Assembly: GCA_963693305.1 (NCBI GenBank)
Contig: OY855905.1
Coordinates: forward strand, 27,903,437 to 27,967,436
Direction: 5' to 3'
Origin: Meandrina meandrites
Taxonomy: Eukaryota; Cnidaria; Anthozoa; Scleractinia; Meandrinidae
Length of the DNA: 64,000 bases
In this document: piece by piece, positions 12,682 through 33,929 of the stretch
Layout: every line of letters starts with the position of its first letter
Position numbering within the stretch: position 1 is the stretch's first letter
Notes under the pieces: model-generated
What the model was told of the DNA's origin: nothing
The model's input: the letters and a program-made list of their open reading frames with translations, nothing else
Database searches by the model: none
Made by a program: the position numbers and the translations under genes

Positions 12682-15600
12682 TCACTGTTCACATTCTGAA
12701 TCACTTGAGTCATCTGAGACACATATCGCCACGTCGTTCATTGGATTTTGGCACTCCTCGTCAATCATGCACAAGCAGGCATCCGTGCAAGAAAGGTTGC
12801 TCAACCTGCAAGAACAATTTCGTGTACGTGCCGATTTCTTGCAACGGCATTCTGTCAACTCTATGATGCTCTTCGGTGCGTGTTCCTTCGTCATCAGCAC
12901 GGGAACTAGGTTGTTTCCCTCCATCTTCCAACCGTGTCCATCAGGTGAAGGGAGATTCTGCAATGCGACAAGAGCCTTATTCCAAATGTGTGTTTGGAAG
13001 TTTGCCCTTTTGATGTGATGAATTAGGCTTTCAGAGGTAGGAGGAAGCTCTTCGCTTTTTTTATTCTTTTGGCAAAAGAGCAAATACCGCACGTCATCTG
13101 CTTTGGTAAACCGTCCTCCACGATTATACAAGGAGCAGATAAAAGCTTCGCTTGAAATCAACGATTGATTACTTACAATGGGATCTGCACCAAACTGAGA
13201 GAGTTGTTGTTGAAGCTGGTCATCTTTGAGCAGAACGTTCCATGCAGTTGTCTTTCCAATTCCCTGCAATGCGCTAGTTGAATCGCAACCAGTTAGTGCA
13301 TGGAATGCTGGAAGGGCTTTGCAGAGGGGCTGACCAAGGGACGAGTTTAACAGGTGGATAGGGATGAACCTCAGTCGATCCTTTACTCCAGTTCGAAACC
13401 ATAATTCCTGACATTGTAGATCCTTAAAATGAGCAATCCAAAGCACAGCAACATCCGTGTCTGGCGACCGTATCACAATTCTGCGGTGTGTCTGTGACGC
13501 ATGCTTGGCATGAAGCAATAGCCTTGTGTCCGCTTCTTCGTGATCAGAGCGCAGTGGTGGTACAATCACACAGTGGCCTTGAGTGCAAGACGCTGTCTTC
13601 ATGCCATCTTTAAACCCACCAGCTAGAAAAACCTCCTGTTGAGGATTAAGGCTTTGTGGCAAGCTTTCACACAGGGCGATGCAAAGAAAATCTGCCAGGT
13701 TTTCTTTGTTCCTAGGGTTTGAAATGTACTTTCCCCACTGCTTTGGGATTGGTGTGCAATCACTGTGGATTTTCACTTCTAGTGAACTTGCCTCCCCTCG
13801 CTTGTGTCGTTCTCCTTCCTTGATTGACTGCTTGCGATACTGGTCGAAAACTAAGTCAACCCGCGTACAGCTGTTTTGACTCAAGGTACGAGTGATGTGC
13901 ACGCAGTACTGTTCCGCCATTTCTCCAAACGTCGCCGAATTTGCTGACTTCATTACCTGGACCAAGGCCATTGCATCAATAACACAGGCTGTTGGAACAA
14001 AGGATGGTGGCAGCGAAGGCAAGGCAGTCACGTTCTTCTCTAGAACTGACATGAGTGAGCTCTTAGTGGTCTTTCTTAGACTTCCGTCACCATGAGCAAT
14101 TGCCACAGGAACAGTGGAAAGTTCGTAGCTGAGTACTTCTCGTAGGTTAATTTCCCTTTGTTTGGCAACCACAAGAAGTCGCCCAAACAGCTCTCGATCG
14201 GCTGTGAGATTACTGATCTTGTCATTGGCGGTTACCTTCACTGGCTGTTTTTTTCCTGCAGAGCTGAATGTGTTTATCTTTAACTTGGACAACGGATCCC
14301 AGAAATTAACTTGATTAGTGTTAATCCTTGTAGCGATAAAGCCTTCCATGCTCTGTTTTCCAATTTCTGTTGCATCAACTAAACGATCAGCGGCATCTTC
14401 TGGAAGGACAATCCCAGTTGCGATGTTTAAAAGAGATACCTTTTCTGATAGATCCTGGTCTTCAGGGACAACAAATGGGTTGGTCAAGAGGCCAGAGTTG
14501 AAGCTTGACAGGAGTCGCTCGACGTCTTCCTGATCCCTTTTCATTCGAGCTCCACCAGTTTCCTTGTGTGAACCAATCCGCTCATAATTCTCAAGCCCAC
14601 ACATTTCTTTTAACGAGTGTGTGATGGTAGCTCGTTCGTGGCTTGTAAGAAACCAACGCTCCACAGCATCTTCTCTTCGACTGAATCCCACTATGCCTCC
14701 CTTTGACTTGGAATCGAGGTTAACCGATTGTTCTAGGGCCATGTCCGCCCAGACTTGAGCAAAAGGCTGCCTCGAACGACTAATACTGTGAGTGCCAGCA
14801 GCAAACTCTTGGTAAACCTTAGGGTGCTTGTCTTCAAGTTTCTGCATGTCTGCAAGGTAAACTGGAAGCCAGCGTGCGTAATTTAATCTGTCCATGAAGA
14901 AGAAGTGAGGGATCATTGCGGCTGTGGACGACAAATGCAGACTCCAGTTGCCGGTGCGCTCTGCCTTGATAAACTGCAGGAGGATCAGAACCATGGAGAT
15001 GTACTCCTCCCAGAAGCTGAATAATTTAGACCTTGCTTTTGCTTCAGTCTTGAAGACGGTGAGAAGAGATGTTATAGCATCCATTTCATTGACCACTGCC
15101 TCGTAGCTTTGTTGGATGGGTTCTTTCTCTTTATAGCAGCGTTGGCATTCCTGAATCTTCTTTAGCAAACTCTGCCTGTGATGGTTATTTACTTCTGCTG
15201 ATTGGCTCCCAAGCCACCGCACGAACGCTTGCCAAAGAAGACGAAACAAGGCCTCCATACTGAGCTTGTGAGCACGGATTCCGCGGTTGTACGACTTTCC
15301 AAGCATGAGCACTGATGTGGTACCTGCTGCATAGACACCGGATTCTATCAGAAGATCCTCCAACCCAGAATTTGCATATTTCTTTCCAAGAAGGGCCAGG
15401 TAATTTAATGCTATGTGGAATCCTCCCAAGCGTATCACTGTGTTCTTAAATTCTTCTGGAAATTTCAATTGAAGCTGCTTGGCCTTGATGTAAATGGCTA
15501 AATCGAATGTAATGACAGAGTCATCTTGCTGTAATTTCCTTGCCATCTCTTGGGAAACTTTCATCACCGTGAATATTGTGCTGTATTCGTTTGCTGATCC

Positions 15601-16239
15601 GTTTATCATCGGGCAATAACCAATCACTGTGCTGACTGATGTCTCAGAGAAGAAACGTGAATGGAACCCACTCCAGCCTGGAATACTCTGCTCAGGTACT
15701 GAAATACCAGTTTCTTGAAACATCGTGGTGGAATGGAGGCGAAGCAACATCCAAGCAAGATCTTGGGTACAAGCAGATAAAAACTGGTTATTACATTGAA
15801 ACCATTCCATTTTGATTTGGCTCAGGAAACTTGTAAGAGGTGCTTGTCTACCACAGAAGTTCACTTCCTGTATGGCCAGAGTGTTTCTTGCTGAATCCAG
15901 TGATCTTCTCTTCTGAGAGTGATTTGCATGTATCTGACGGGGAGGGATTGGGCCAAATTGCTTTCGCTGATAAACAACGAGTGTCGTTGCGTGTGTCGTG
16001 TGCTTCCCATCAATGGTTTCTTCATTGATATCGTTGTTATCGGCCGCCATCTGAACGAAAACACCAGGATGTATATTTGATGGTATTACAACACCTGTTT
16101 CATCTGACTTAGCAAGTACCTCATTAGCGAGGGATGTGTCGACTAATTCAACCTCTTCGTAAGAACAGCAATGGCCCATTCTGTTCAGTAAAGTGATCAT
16201 CTGTTTCGAGCCCGTTAGATGTCTCACTGAAATCGCCAA
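12682..16239 (-). CDS. Element-encoded FEN1-like nuclease/CXC protein, C-terminal part
   Basis: An open frame of 1185 codons that continues the protein of 16260-17477 in another frame. It has no credible start of its own: the first codon counted is TTG, and the frame is open back to about 16306. Around residues 751-830, 901-925 and 985-1000 lie the motifs VIDAM, LVFDQY, EEADTR, SPDTDV and TGCDS followed by GIGK. Their order and spacing match the acidic residues and the helix-hairpin region of FEN1/XPG-type nucleases (Asp; Asp; Glu with Asp; Asp-x-Asp; Asp). Residues about 1129-1164 form a CXC (tesmin/MSL2-like) zinc module, CRCKK...CSCR...C...CLC. The first half has motifs ITFDLAIY and RLGGFHIALNY that could belong to an RNase H-like core. 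Expected role: DNA cutting or processing during movement of the element. Activity is inferred, not shown. Confidence 0.75.
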   Translation of the reverse strand: MAISVRHLTGSKQMITLLNRMGHCCSYEEVELVDTSLANEVLAKSDETGVVIPSNIHPGVFVQMAADNNDINEETIDGKHTTHATTLVVYQRKQFGPIPPRQIHANHSQKRRSLDSARNTLAIQEVNFCGRQAPLTSFLSQIKMEWFQCNNQFLSACTQDLAWMLLRLHSTTMFQETGISVPEQSIPGWSGFHSRFFSETSVSTVIGYCPMINGSANEYSTIFTVMKVSQEMARKLQQDDSVITFDLAIYIKAKQLQLKFPEEFKNTVIRLGGFHIALNYLALLGKKYANSGLEDLLIESGVYAAGTTSVLMLGKSYNRGIRAHKLSMEALFRLLWQAFVRWLGSQSAEVNNHHRQSLLKKIQECQRCYKEKEPIQQSYEAVVNEMDAITSLLTVFKTEAKARSKLFSFWEEYISMVLILLQFIKAERTGNWSLHLSSTAAMIPHFFFMDRLNYARWLPVYLADMQKLEDKHPKVYQEFAAGTHSISRSRQPFAQVWADMALEQSVNLDSKSKGGIVGFSRREDAVERWFLTSHERATITHSLKEMCGLENYERIGSHKETGGARMKRDQEDVERLLSSFNSGLLTNPFVVPEDQDLSEKVSLLNIATGIVLPEDAADRLVDATEIGKQSMEGFIATRINTNQVNFWDPLSKLKINTFSSAGKKQPVKVTANDKISNLTADRELFGRLLVVAKQREINLREVLSYELSTVPVAIAHGDGSLRKTTKSSLMSVLEKNVTALPSLPPSFVPTACVIDAMALVQVMKSANSATFGEMAEQYCVHITRTLSQNSCTRVDLVFDQYRKQSIKEGERHKRGEASSLEVKIHSDCTPIPKQWGKYISNPRNKENLADFLCIALCESLPQSLNPQQEVFLAGGFKDGMKTASCTQGHCVIVPPLRSDHEEADTRLLLHAKHASQTHRRIVIRSPDTDVAVLWIAHFKDLQCQELWFRTGVKDRLRFIPIHLLNSSLGQPLCKALPAFHALTGCDSTSALQGIGKTTAWNVLLKDDQLQQQLSQFGADPIVSNQSLISSEAFICSLYNRGGRFTKADDVRYLLFCQKNKKSEELPPTSESLIHHIKRANFQTHIWNKALVALQNLPSPDGHGWKMEGNNLVPVLMTKEHAPKSIIELTECRCKKSARTRNCSCRLSNLSCTDACLCMIDEECQNPMNDVAICVSDDSSDSECEQ

Positions 16240-16259
16240 ACTGACATGCTTCGGAAGCT

Positions 16260-17477
16260 TTACTCTAGCATGAGATGCGCAATGAAGAAGGTCTTGGCCA
16301 GTCTCTCATCCGCCAAATTCGAGCAAGGTTCGCCAGTTTCGCAAAAACCATCGCTTCCACCTTTATAGTCCTCCCCTGTAATGACCCATCTCAAAAACCA
16401 GTATAGGCTTCTTGGAAGAAGTGCCTTTGAATTGTGCAGGCTTAAATCATCCACATTTAGAGGTTGCAGCTTTATGCCTTTGCACTGACTGATTTCACCT
16501 CTGATTATTTGAGCCACGGAGTATACCATCATGGCGTCATTATTTTGATCTGAAAGAGAATGTGGTATGCCAGTCGTCGGTTCAGTTGCTGGTAAGCTGT
16601 AAGCAGCATTAATGACATCGTATAACGATACCGAACTGGAGAACACGAGTTCTGGTTTTGTGCTTTGTGGCTGGTAGAAAACCAATCCTTCTTTGAAATG
16701 GGACTTCAATCTTGCCTTTAGCTTCTGTCGTGTATATCCTTCACGGTCGGCACCTTTGATCTTCAGAGACTCTTTAAACATACTAAGAAGGTTATTCATA
16801 TCGTAAGCCTTCCCAGTTATGATTTTGGGTGTGATGAGGGATATCAAATCATTGAAAGCTTCGTCGTGCTTGGATACCTCCTTTGCTGAGGGACCTTGGA
16901 ACTTTAAGTTTGACTTGCTAGTGTAGGAGCTATAACAGGCTTTATGGTACTTGGCCTCCGCTGCTATCAAATCGTTGACACTTCTTATAGTGTGGAGCAT
17001 CTCTTCGTCATTCTTGACTTCTGCTGCATTTTTTACGCTCTCGCAAGCCTCAAACGTTAAAATGTTAATGAGTTTCGTGTCCTTTTTGTGTGTCTTGTTC
17101 TTGCAAAAAAAGCATTTCGACCAATCAAATGATATACGTTGCACACGTCTGGCTGTACTCTCGGGCATTTTCGCTAGTTCGTCGGTTTTGTCAATCATGT
17201 ATCGGAGATTCTGCCGACTTGTGTAAGTCTCGTAGCAAGACGAGTGCCATACAATTTGTCGATCAGTTAAACTTGCCAAATCGGGTGATAGGCGATCAAA
17301 AACGTCATCTCGACGGATTTCCATTGCACTCTGGAAATTTTGTATTGAAGACACCTGGGCTTTTCTAACGGGTTTTTCATCGGATACTTGACATATGATA
17401 CAATTATCAAAATCTGAACTTTTTTTCTTCTTTGCTGGCCTGAGCAAAAGGTCGCACTCTTCTACTTGTACATCCAT
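16260..17477 (-). CDS. Element-encoded protein, N-terminal part with duplicated zinc modules
   Basis: This frame starts at an ATG (17475-17477) and runs 405 codons to a stop at 16260. Two similar modules are visible: C26-x2-C29 with H78-x2-C81 followed by YxxYTS, and C122-x2-C125 with H178-x2-C181 followed by YxxYTS. They look like a tandem zinc-binding, possibly DNA-binding, unit. A lysine patch (residues 16-19) could be a nuclear signal. The last ten codons are probably out of frame: the -1 frame from about 16297 reads QDLLHCASHARV and runs straight into the downstream open frame. The two frames therefore make one protein of roughly 1,600 residues broken by a single-base shift. Confidence 0.7.
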   Translation of the reverse strand: MDVQVEECDLLLRPAKKKKSSDFDNCIICQVSDEKPVRKAQVSSIQNFQSAMEIRRDDVFDRLSPDLASLTDRQIVWHSSCYETYTSRQNLRYMIDKTDELAKMPESTARRVQRISFDWSKCFFCKNKTHKKDTKLINILTFEACESVKNAAEVKNDEEMLHTIRSVNDLIAAEAKYHKACYSSYTSKSNLKFQGPSAKEVSKHDEAFNDLISLITPKIITGKAYDMNNLLSMFKESLKIKGADREGYTRQKLKARLKSHFKEGLVFYQPQSTKPELVFSSSVSLYDVINAAYSLPATEPTTGIPHSLSDQNNDAMMVYSVAQIIRGEISQCKGIKLQPLNVDDLSLHNSKALLPRSLYWFLRWVITGEDYKGGSDGFCETGEPCSNLADERLAKTFFIAHLMLE

Positions 17478-19272
17478 CCCATCAGTTGGTAGAGGAAATT
17501 AGAGCCTGAATATAAATGGAAATACATACTTTACATTGCTATATTGTAAAATAAGCCTCATTTCTAGCGTTGTCGCTAGCTTAGACCTTAACACTGACAG
17601 TCATTTTGTTAAGTACTATGTTTTCTTTATTTCTGAAAGGTATCCCCTTAAATACAATAATGGAATTTTTTTGACCAAATGGAAATTGGCACACACCGTA
17701 TTTTACTCCAAAAAGCGCTGCCCTCGAATGAAGACTGCTGTCCTGACCAAACAACGTCACCCTCAGTGAAAACATTTGAACTTTAATTACATAAAGTTGT
17801 GTTCAGAAGTGACTTGCGTCACATATGCATGCAATAAGAACTCCATTGGTACCTGTATTACTGTGGCTATGTTGTGGTTTAATTTTATCCTTGTTTCAAG
17901 TTATATTTTCCCTGTCTTTGGCTGTGGTGATGCATGATAATGCGTTTAGACTAAAATAGATAAACCAAGGATAAAATTGAAGCACAACATCTACCCTAAG
18001 AAAAACCAATGGTATCCTCTTGAATGCAAGAGAAGTATTAAACATTGAACGGTATTTAAATCGAAAAAGGAGGTGCGTTGGAGATCTAGACTCTGTTCGG
18101 ATAAAGCGAGTTTGTTCTAGTGTTGGATAGGATGGAGGATATCCGTTATTTGTGCTGCAGCCATCAGTATGCTTGTTTTTGATGAAATGCGTTGGTATAA
18201 AGTAATATGCTGTATCGTTTTTTTGAAAATTCGTTGTCAATTACAGAAGAGAAACAACAATCTGTCAGAACAGCGAAATACAGAAGAAACTCTGTTTATG
18301 GACACCTCCCTTACGCAAACACTCTCACATCTGTGCACATTGAAAAACATTTTCAAGGTTGGGAAAAAATATGTACTTTATTTTGAGCCCTGTTAACCAA
18401 GTCATTAGACTACGGTACATCATCATTTCGTATATATTTAAACAAGGTAAGAAGGACATTCTTCTTTTTTTTTGTCAGTGTGCAAAATAATAAGGTTCAA
18501 TAAACACTAAACACTTAACGGGAATTGTCTCAGAAAATCAACCCGACAAGCCAGCCAGTGTTCTGGAATGCATTAGAGACGTAAAATAATCCTATTTGCA
18601 CTTTTTATTTAGCCTTCTGTATGCAGGTGCCGTTATGTCTGGTCTCAAGGGATTCCGTTTAAAGGCGTTTCACTGGCTATACTTACAGTGCCAAAAGAGT
18701 ATCAACATAAGAAATATATATGGCTAAAAAGCATACCTCATAAAGTGTTTTTCCATTATTCCAACGTCATTTAAGAACGGATCTTCCTGTTCGCACGAGC
18801 AAACTTCTCCATAACGGTTGTTTTAAATTCAAACGCACGCTTTAAAGTCACGTGACTAGTTCGATTCAGTCCCAAGCCTTCTCAAAGACCCTTCAAAGTG
18901 TATTAAGATTAAGCTATTATTTATCTTAAGAAAAATGCACTTCAAAATAATAACATCACAAAAATTCACACAGATATTGGGTATAAGGGAGAAAATAATA
19001 AAATTTGTCTATTTTAAATGCTAAGTATCGGTAATAAAAGTAAATTCACTTTGCAAGAGCTAAAACGACCTTCTACCTGAGAACCCACCATTTATCAGTT
19101 TAACTTGTATTTTCAGACACCGTTGCTTTGTAAGCATTCTCTTTATTTTCAATTTTTTTTTAAAACAGTTAATCCCCAAATTTCATTCATAAATCCAGGT
19201 TTTAACTTTGTTGCCTCGTTTCCACGCCTTTGACACGAGTAGGTTATAGTTTCGTTTCGTGCGCAATGTTCC
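17478..19272. other. Non-coding 5' region of the mobile element
   Basis: This is about 1.8 kb between the start codon of the element protein and the right inverted repeat. I see no second coding region with recognisable features. It is AT-rich and may hold the promoter and 5' untranslated region. A short motif related to the arm motif, GCCTCGTTTCCACG, is at 19213-19226. Confidence 0.6.
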
Positions 19273-19957
19273 CGAAACTTTCGATCGGAAATTGTTATTT
19301 TAGGGTGTGATTGATTGTTTATTGCCTAAAAATGATTTTCACCACGTAATATCGCTCAAATGACAGTTGTAATAGCAAGTATTAGTTGAGCCTCGTTTTC
19401 ATGTTATCAACCTAGGTCAGCGAAGGTGCTGCGTTTTGGGCAATATTTCGCAGTTTTTCAAAGAGATTCGGTTTTTTATGAAGATATTTAACTGCACATA
19501 GTCTATACAATAATTTTTCTTAAAATTAAAGGATAAAACAAACACGATGATGATGTACAAGAAGTGCAAGTTGATTACTTCGAATGTTCCACTGCTTTTG
19601 CTCATTAAACGTCACGTGACCAGTCACGTGATAGACAAAGAAAGCCTGTGTTCCATTTGAAATATAAAATGCTGCACATTCTAACTGTTGAAACTCATTC
19701 TGAGTGAAATTTGTCATAAATCTCAGTTTTACAGGGTAAACATCACTTAAGCCTCGTTTCCATGTTGTTCGCGTCCTTGAGGTAAATACGGCCCCGTATC
19801 TCATGAGTAGTACCACAATCTGACTCTACATGGTACCTGACAACAAAGAGGAGGTATTGTTCTTCACTAATCCGTTGTCAAACCTTTTCTGTAGTGTGGG
19901 TTGTGCAAACTCCTTAAATAACGCCTTTCCAGAGAATAGCTCCTTGACTATTTGATT
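19273..19957 (-). repeat. Right terminal inverted repeat
   Basis: Inverted copy of the left arm, with the same palindromic double E-box (19612-19631) and the same two GCCTCGTTT(T/C)CATG motifs (19390-19403, 19751-19764). The outer end is approximate, at the block matching 'tagtcaaggagcta' in inverse. Confidence 0.8.
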
Positions 19958-20520
19958 CAAAATCATTTGAAGCCAACTCAGTGTAAGTAACTCGTAAAAA
20001 GCCAATCAGAAGCGTGCAATTTTGCTGTCAATCAAGAATCCTTAGGGAAAGTGCTCAGCTGTCAAATCAAGTGACAGCTATAATAGGGGTGGTAGCAGGG
20101 AGCGAAAATAAAAGTATATTATCCTGCAAAACAAAGATGTTAGATACAATACTATTATTGTAGAGAGGCAAGAGAAAGTGTCGTGCATGGACAACAGATG
20201 ACACAGCTTATCAATGAAATCTAGATGAAAAACATTTTTCAGAGAGGGCCTTCACTGCTTGCACAACTTCTTGTGCAGTTCTGTAAGTAACGATTCCCAA
20301 AGAGCAACTGGAAAGATTCACCTTGCGAAACACTGGGGACGTTCCTCGACGCAGAGATCAAGTCCAGGAGCACAGAACAGGAAGCTCCGGAGGGAGACTG
20401 CATTTGACGGCGGCCTGTGCAATCTAGGTGGACAAGTTACTTCCCGTGAACAATTTATTATTTTTACGATGTTCTTTACCAGTTGTTTGCAGTTGTTTGT
20501 TTAAACCTTCGGTTTAACCG
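19958..20520. other. Spacer, nothing recognised
   Basis: Sequence between the right end of the mobile element and a SINE. An open frame at 20259-20504 has no recognisable motif or gene-like context. Confidence 0.55.
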
Positions 20521-20880
20521 CCGACTGGTTAGCTGGTTAGCTCAAGTTGGTAGAGCGCTGGACTGCCTGCGGGAGGTCGTAGGTTCGAGCCCCAGACCAG
20601 ATCAACACTCAGGGTCGTAAAATAGCTAAGGAGAATATGCTACCTTTGCAATGACATCTGCAAATGGTTAGATTGTGTTCTAATCTTCTCGGATATAGAC
20701 GATAAACCTTAGGCCCCGTCTCCTGCATCTTCACTGTTACGGTCAGCATGTGACGTTTAAGAACAAACACACCCATCGTAAAGACTAGGGCACGTTATAC
20801 TGTTGAAATGCTCGGAGATAGCTCTGTTAGAGCTACACAATCTGAGTCTAAATAAAGTATTTACTTCACTTCAAGTCACA
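20521..20880 (+). repeat. tRNA-derived SINE
   Basis: The 5' end has a tRNA-like head with an A-box (TTAGCTCAAGTTGG) and a B-box (GGTTCGAGCC), the two internal RNA polymerase III promoter elements. The stems are too poor for a working tRNA. The body carries a segment similar to 'gacgtttaagaac' that I recall from cnidarian SINEs, and it ends in an AT-rich tail near 20870. It lies upstream of FHIP2. Confidence 0.65.
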
Positions 20881-21727
20881 TTTCATCTTCGTGTCTTCCT
20901 AGTCTTCAACTCGGTTTTCGATCAATGAACTTCTTGAGGAAACCTTAAGGTGATTGTTCGAAATTAAAGTTGAAACTTTTTCTCAATGATTGGTGAGAGT
21001 TAAGAAACTCGTCTCAGCTCAGATGATCGCATCATTGGGCAGTAATGTTAAGCAGTTGGCATTGTCCCCTATAATGGGTCTATAATCCTCTATGCCCAAA
21101 AAAGTTGGGGTCGTTAAAAAAACATAGTAGCCCGTGGAATTATTTCACCTGTGCGGTTAACCAGTGAGTGATGCTCCAGCTTTACCAACTGAGTAAAAAC
21201 GACGAAACAAGATGAAGGAAAAAAATAAGATACGTTTCATAATAAAGTTGCACGTCTGTAAAAGACAGTTGAATGGTAAGAATGCGCAGTGCAATTAATT
21301 CCTGTAAGTTCTTCAAGTTCAAGGAAGATGGCCATTTTGAAGTTGTCGTTTATGTCGAGGGAATTTTAAACTCGTTTTAACTTAATCAAAAGTCCCTTTT
21401 TACCCCCCCCCCCCCCTCCCTGATTAACCCTTGCATCCTTTCACCTCAATTCAATTCCATTTACACACGTTACCACGTTTGTAGTCCCAAGCTCGCACCC
21501 ATCCCCACTTCAAAAAATATTAAATAACAACAAGCATGATGACCTTTGGCAAATGAGTCTACTTTTAATATTTTGCACGTCTTGCGGTCCTATGAGAACA
21601 CTGGAGCATTGTGGGAGCCCGAACATGCGCACATCAAAATACACCTCAGCTGAACGAAATTCAAAATGGCGTAGGAAAGTTGGCAAGTGAATGAGCTTTA
21701 TGGCAATATTCTTTTTTTGGGTTTGAA
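20881..21727. promoter_or_regulatory. FHIP2 upstream region
   Basis: No gene is seen. A cytosine run stands at about 21404-21417. Sequence 'tcaaaatggcgtagg' at 21661 resembles a YY1-type AANATGGCG initiator motif and lies 60 bp before the start codon, so transcription probably starts nearby. This is an inference from motif and position. Confidence 0.35.
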
Positions 21728-33059
<11,332 letters not shown>

Positions 33060-33777
33060 CAAGACTTGAAGAACAGAGCGCAGTTAACTGGTCAACAGCT
33101 AACTACAGTTTGATGCATTCTTAGAACATCTTATCAACACATGGGAGAAAAAATAAGCCCAAGTAGGACCAAGCAAGACTGGGCCGGCTGATGCATGACC
33201 TCTTGCCATCTGCAGTGGTTGCAAATAGCAGCAAATTGGGATTATACAATACAAGCTGTTTTATGTTTGGTGTTGGATGCGAAACACAAAAAAATCACAT
33301 TGACATTGTTTAACAAGACTTATTTTAATTGCATTTTCCTGTTTTAAACTTCAGCATTGGGCTCTGTATGTGGATGAACATAACCTATTAGGGTACATAA
33401 ATTTCTGCCCTTACAGTGCATCAAGATCCTGGGATCATTGCATGCATTGAAGGGTTACCATTACTGCCATGCCATGTATTTTTTTCTCAGTATGGGGAAA
33501 GAGAAATAACAGCCACAGATAAAGCCTTGCTTGGATGCAAGAAAGCACATAACATAAATTCTTAAATAAGTTCAAATTATTGGTGATTACTGGGAAAGAA
33601 GAGACTTGACTGTTATTTTGAATAATATATTTGGTTGGTTGAATTGGGAAAGCAGAAGAATTGTCAGTAGTGACAGGACTTACACGAAGTCTGGAAAAAA
33701 ATATCCTTATACATAATAATTCCATAATTTATGCTCTTATTCTATTGGGAAGAATTTTGTGGAACTGGGATTTAAGT
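33060..33777. other. FHIP2 3' untranslated/flanking region
   Basis: No gene is seen. This sequence probably contains the FHIP2 3' untranslated region. I could not single out one polyadenylation signal. Short open frames on both strands here have no recognisable motifs. Confidence 0.5.
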
Positions 33778-33929
33778 TTAAGGAGGCTCACAATGGTTTC
33801 CAGCACCCCAACTCTGAAAGTTTGTTGGGTCAGTACTATGAATCTTAATCGGAAATGTAAGATTTTTAGTACTAACCCATCAAATATTATGAGCTGGAAA
33901 GTGCTGGAAACCGTTGTGAGCCTCCTTAA
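33778..33929. mobile_element. TTAA-flanked MITE (about 144 bp)
   Basis: The ends GGAGGCTCACAATGGTTTCC and GGAAACCGTTGTGAGCCTCC are inverted repeats that extend to 25 bp with one mismatch. TTAA stands on each side (33778-33781 and 33926-33929), as expected for piggyBac-type insertion. There is no coding capacity. Confidence 0.75.

Larger units (their letters stand above)
11860..19957 (-). mobile_element. 8.1-kb DNA element with about 670-bp terminal inverted repeats
   Basis: Sequence 11889-12529 reappears inverted at about 19273-19908. Over some 540 compared positions about ten differ, so the arms are roughly 98% identical. A weaker match ('tagtcaaggagcta') carries the outer ends to about 11860 and 19957. 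Exact termini and a target-site duplication could not be fixed. Between the arms is a single long coding unit on the minus strand (12682-17477) and about 1.8 kb of non-coding sequence in front of it. The layout is that of an autonomous DNA transposon or similar element. The nearly identical arms and long open frames point to a recent insertion. The protein matches, from memory, a family of repetitive uncharacterised gene models in corals and some other animals. It could be assigned to a named superfamily only by a profile search. Confidence 0.85.

Noticed and set aside
20525..20600. Possible functional tRNA gene
   Set aside because: A- and B-box are good, but the acceptor and anticodon stems do not pair well and the sequence runs on into a SINE body.
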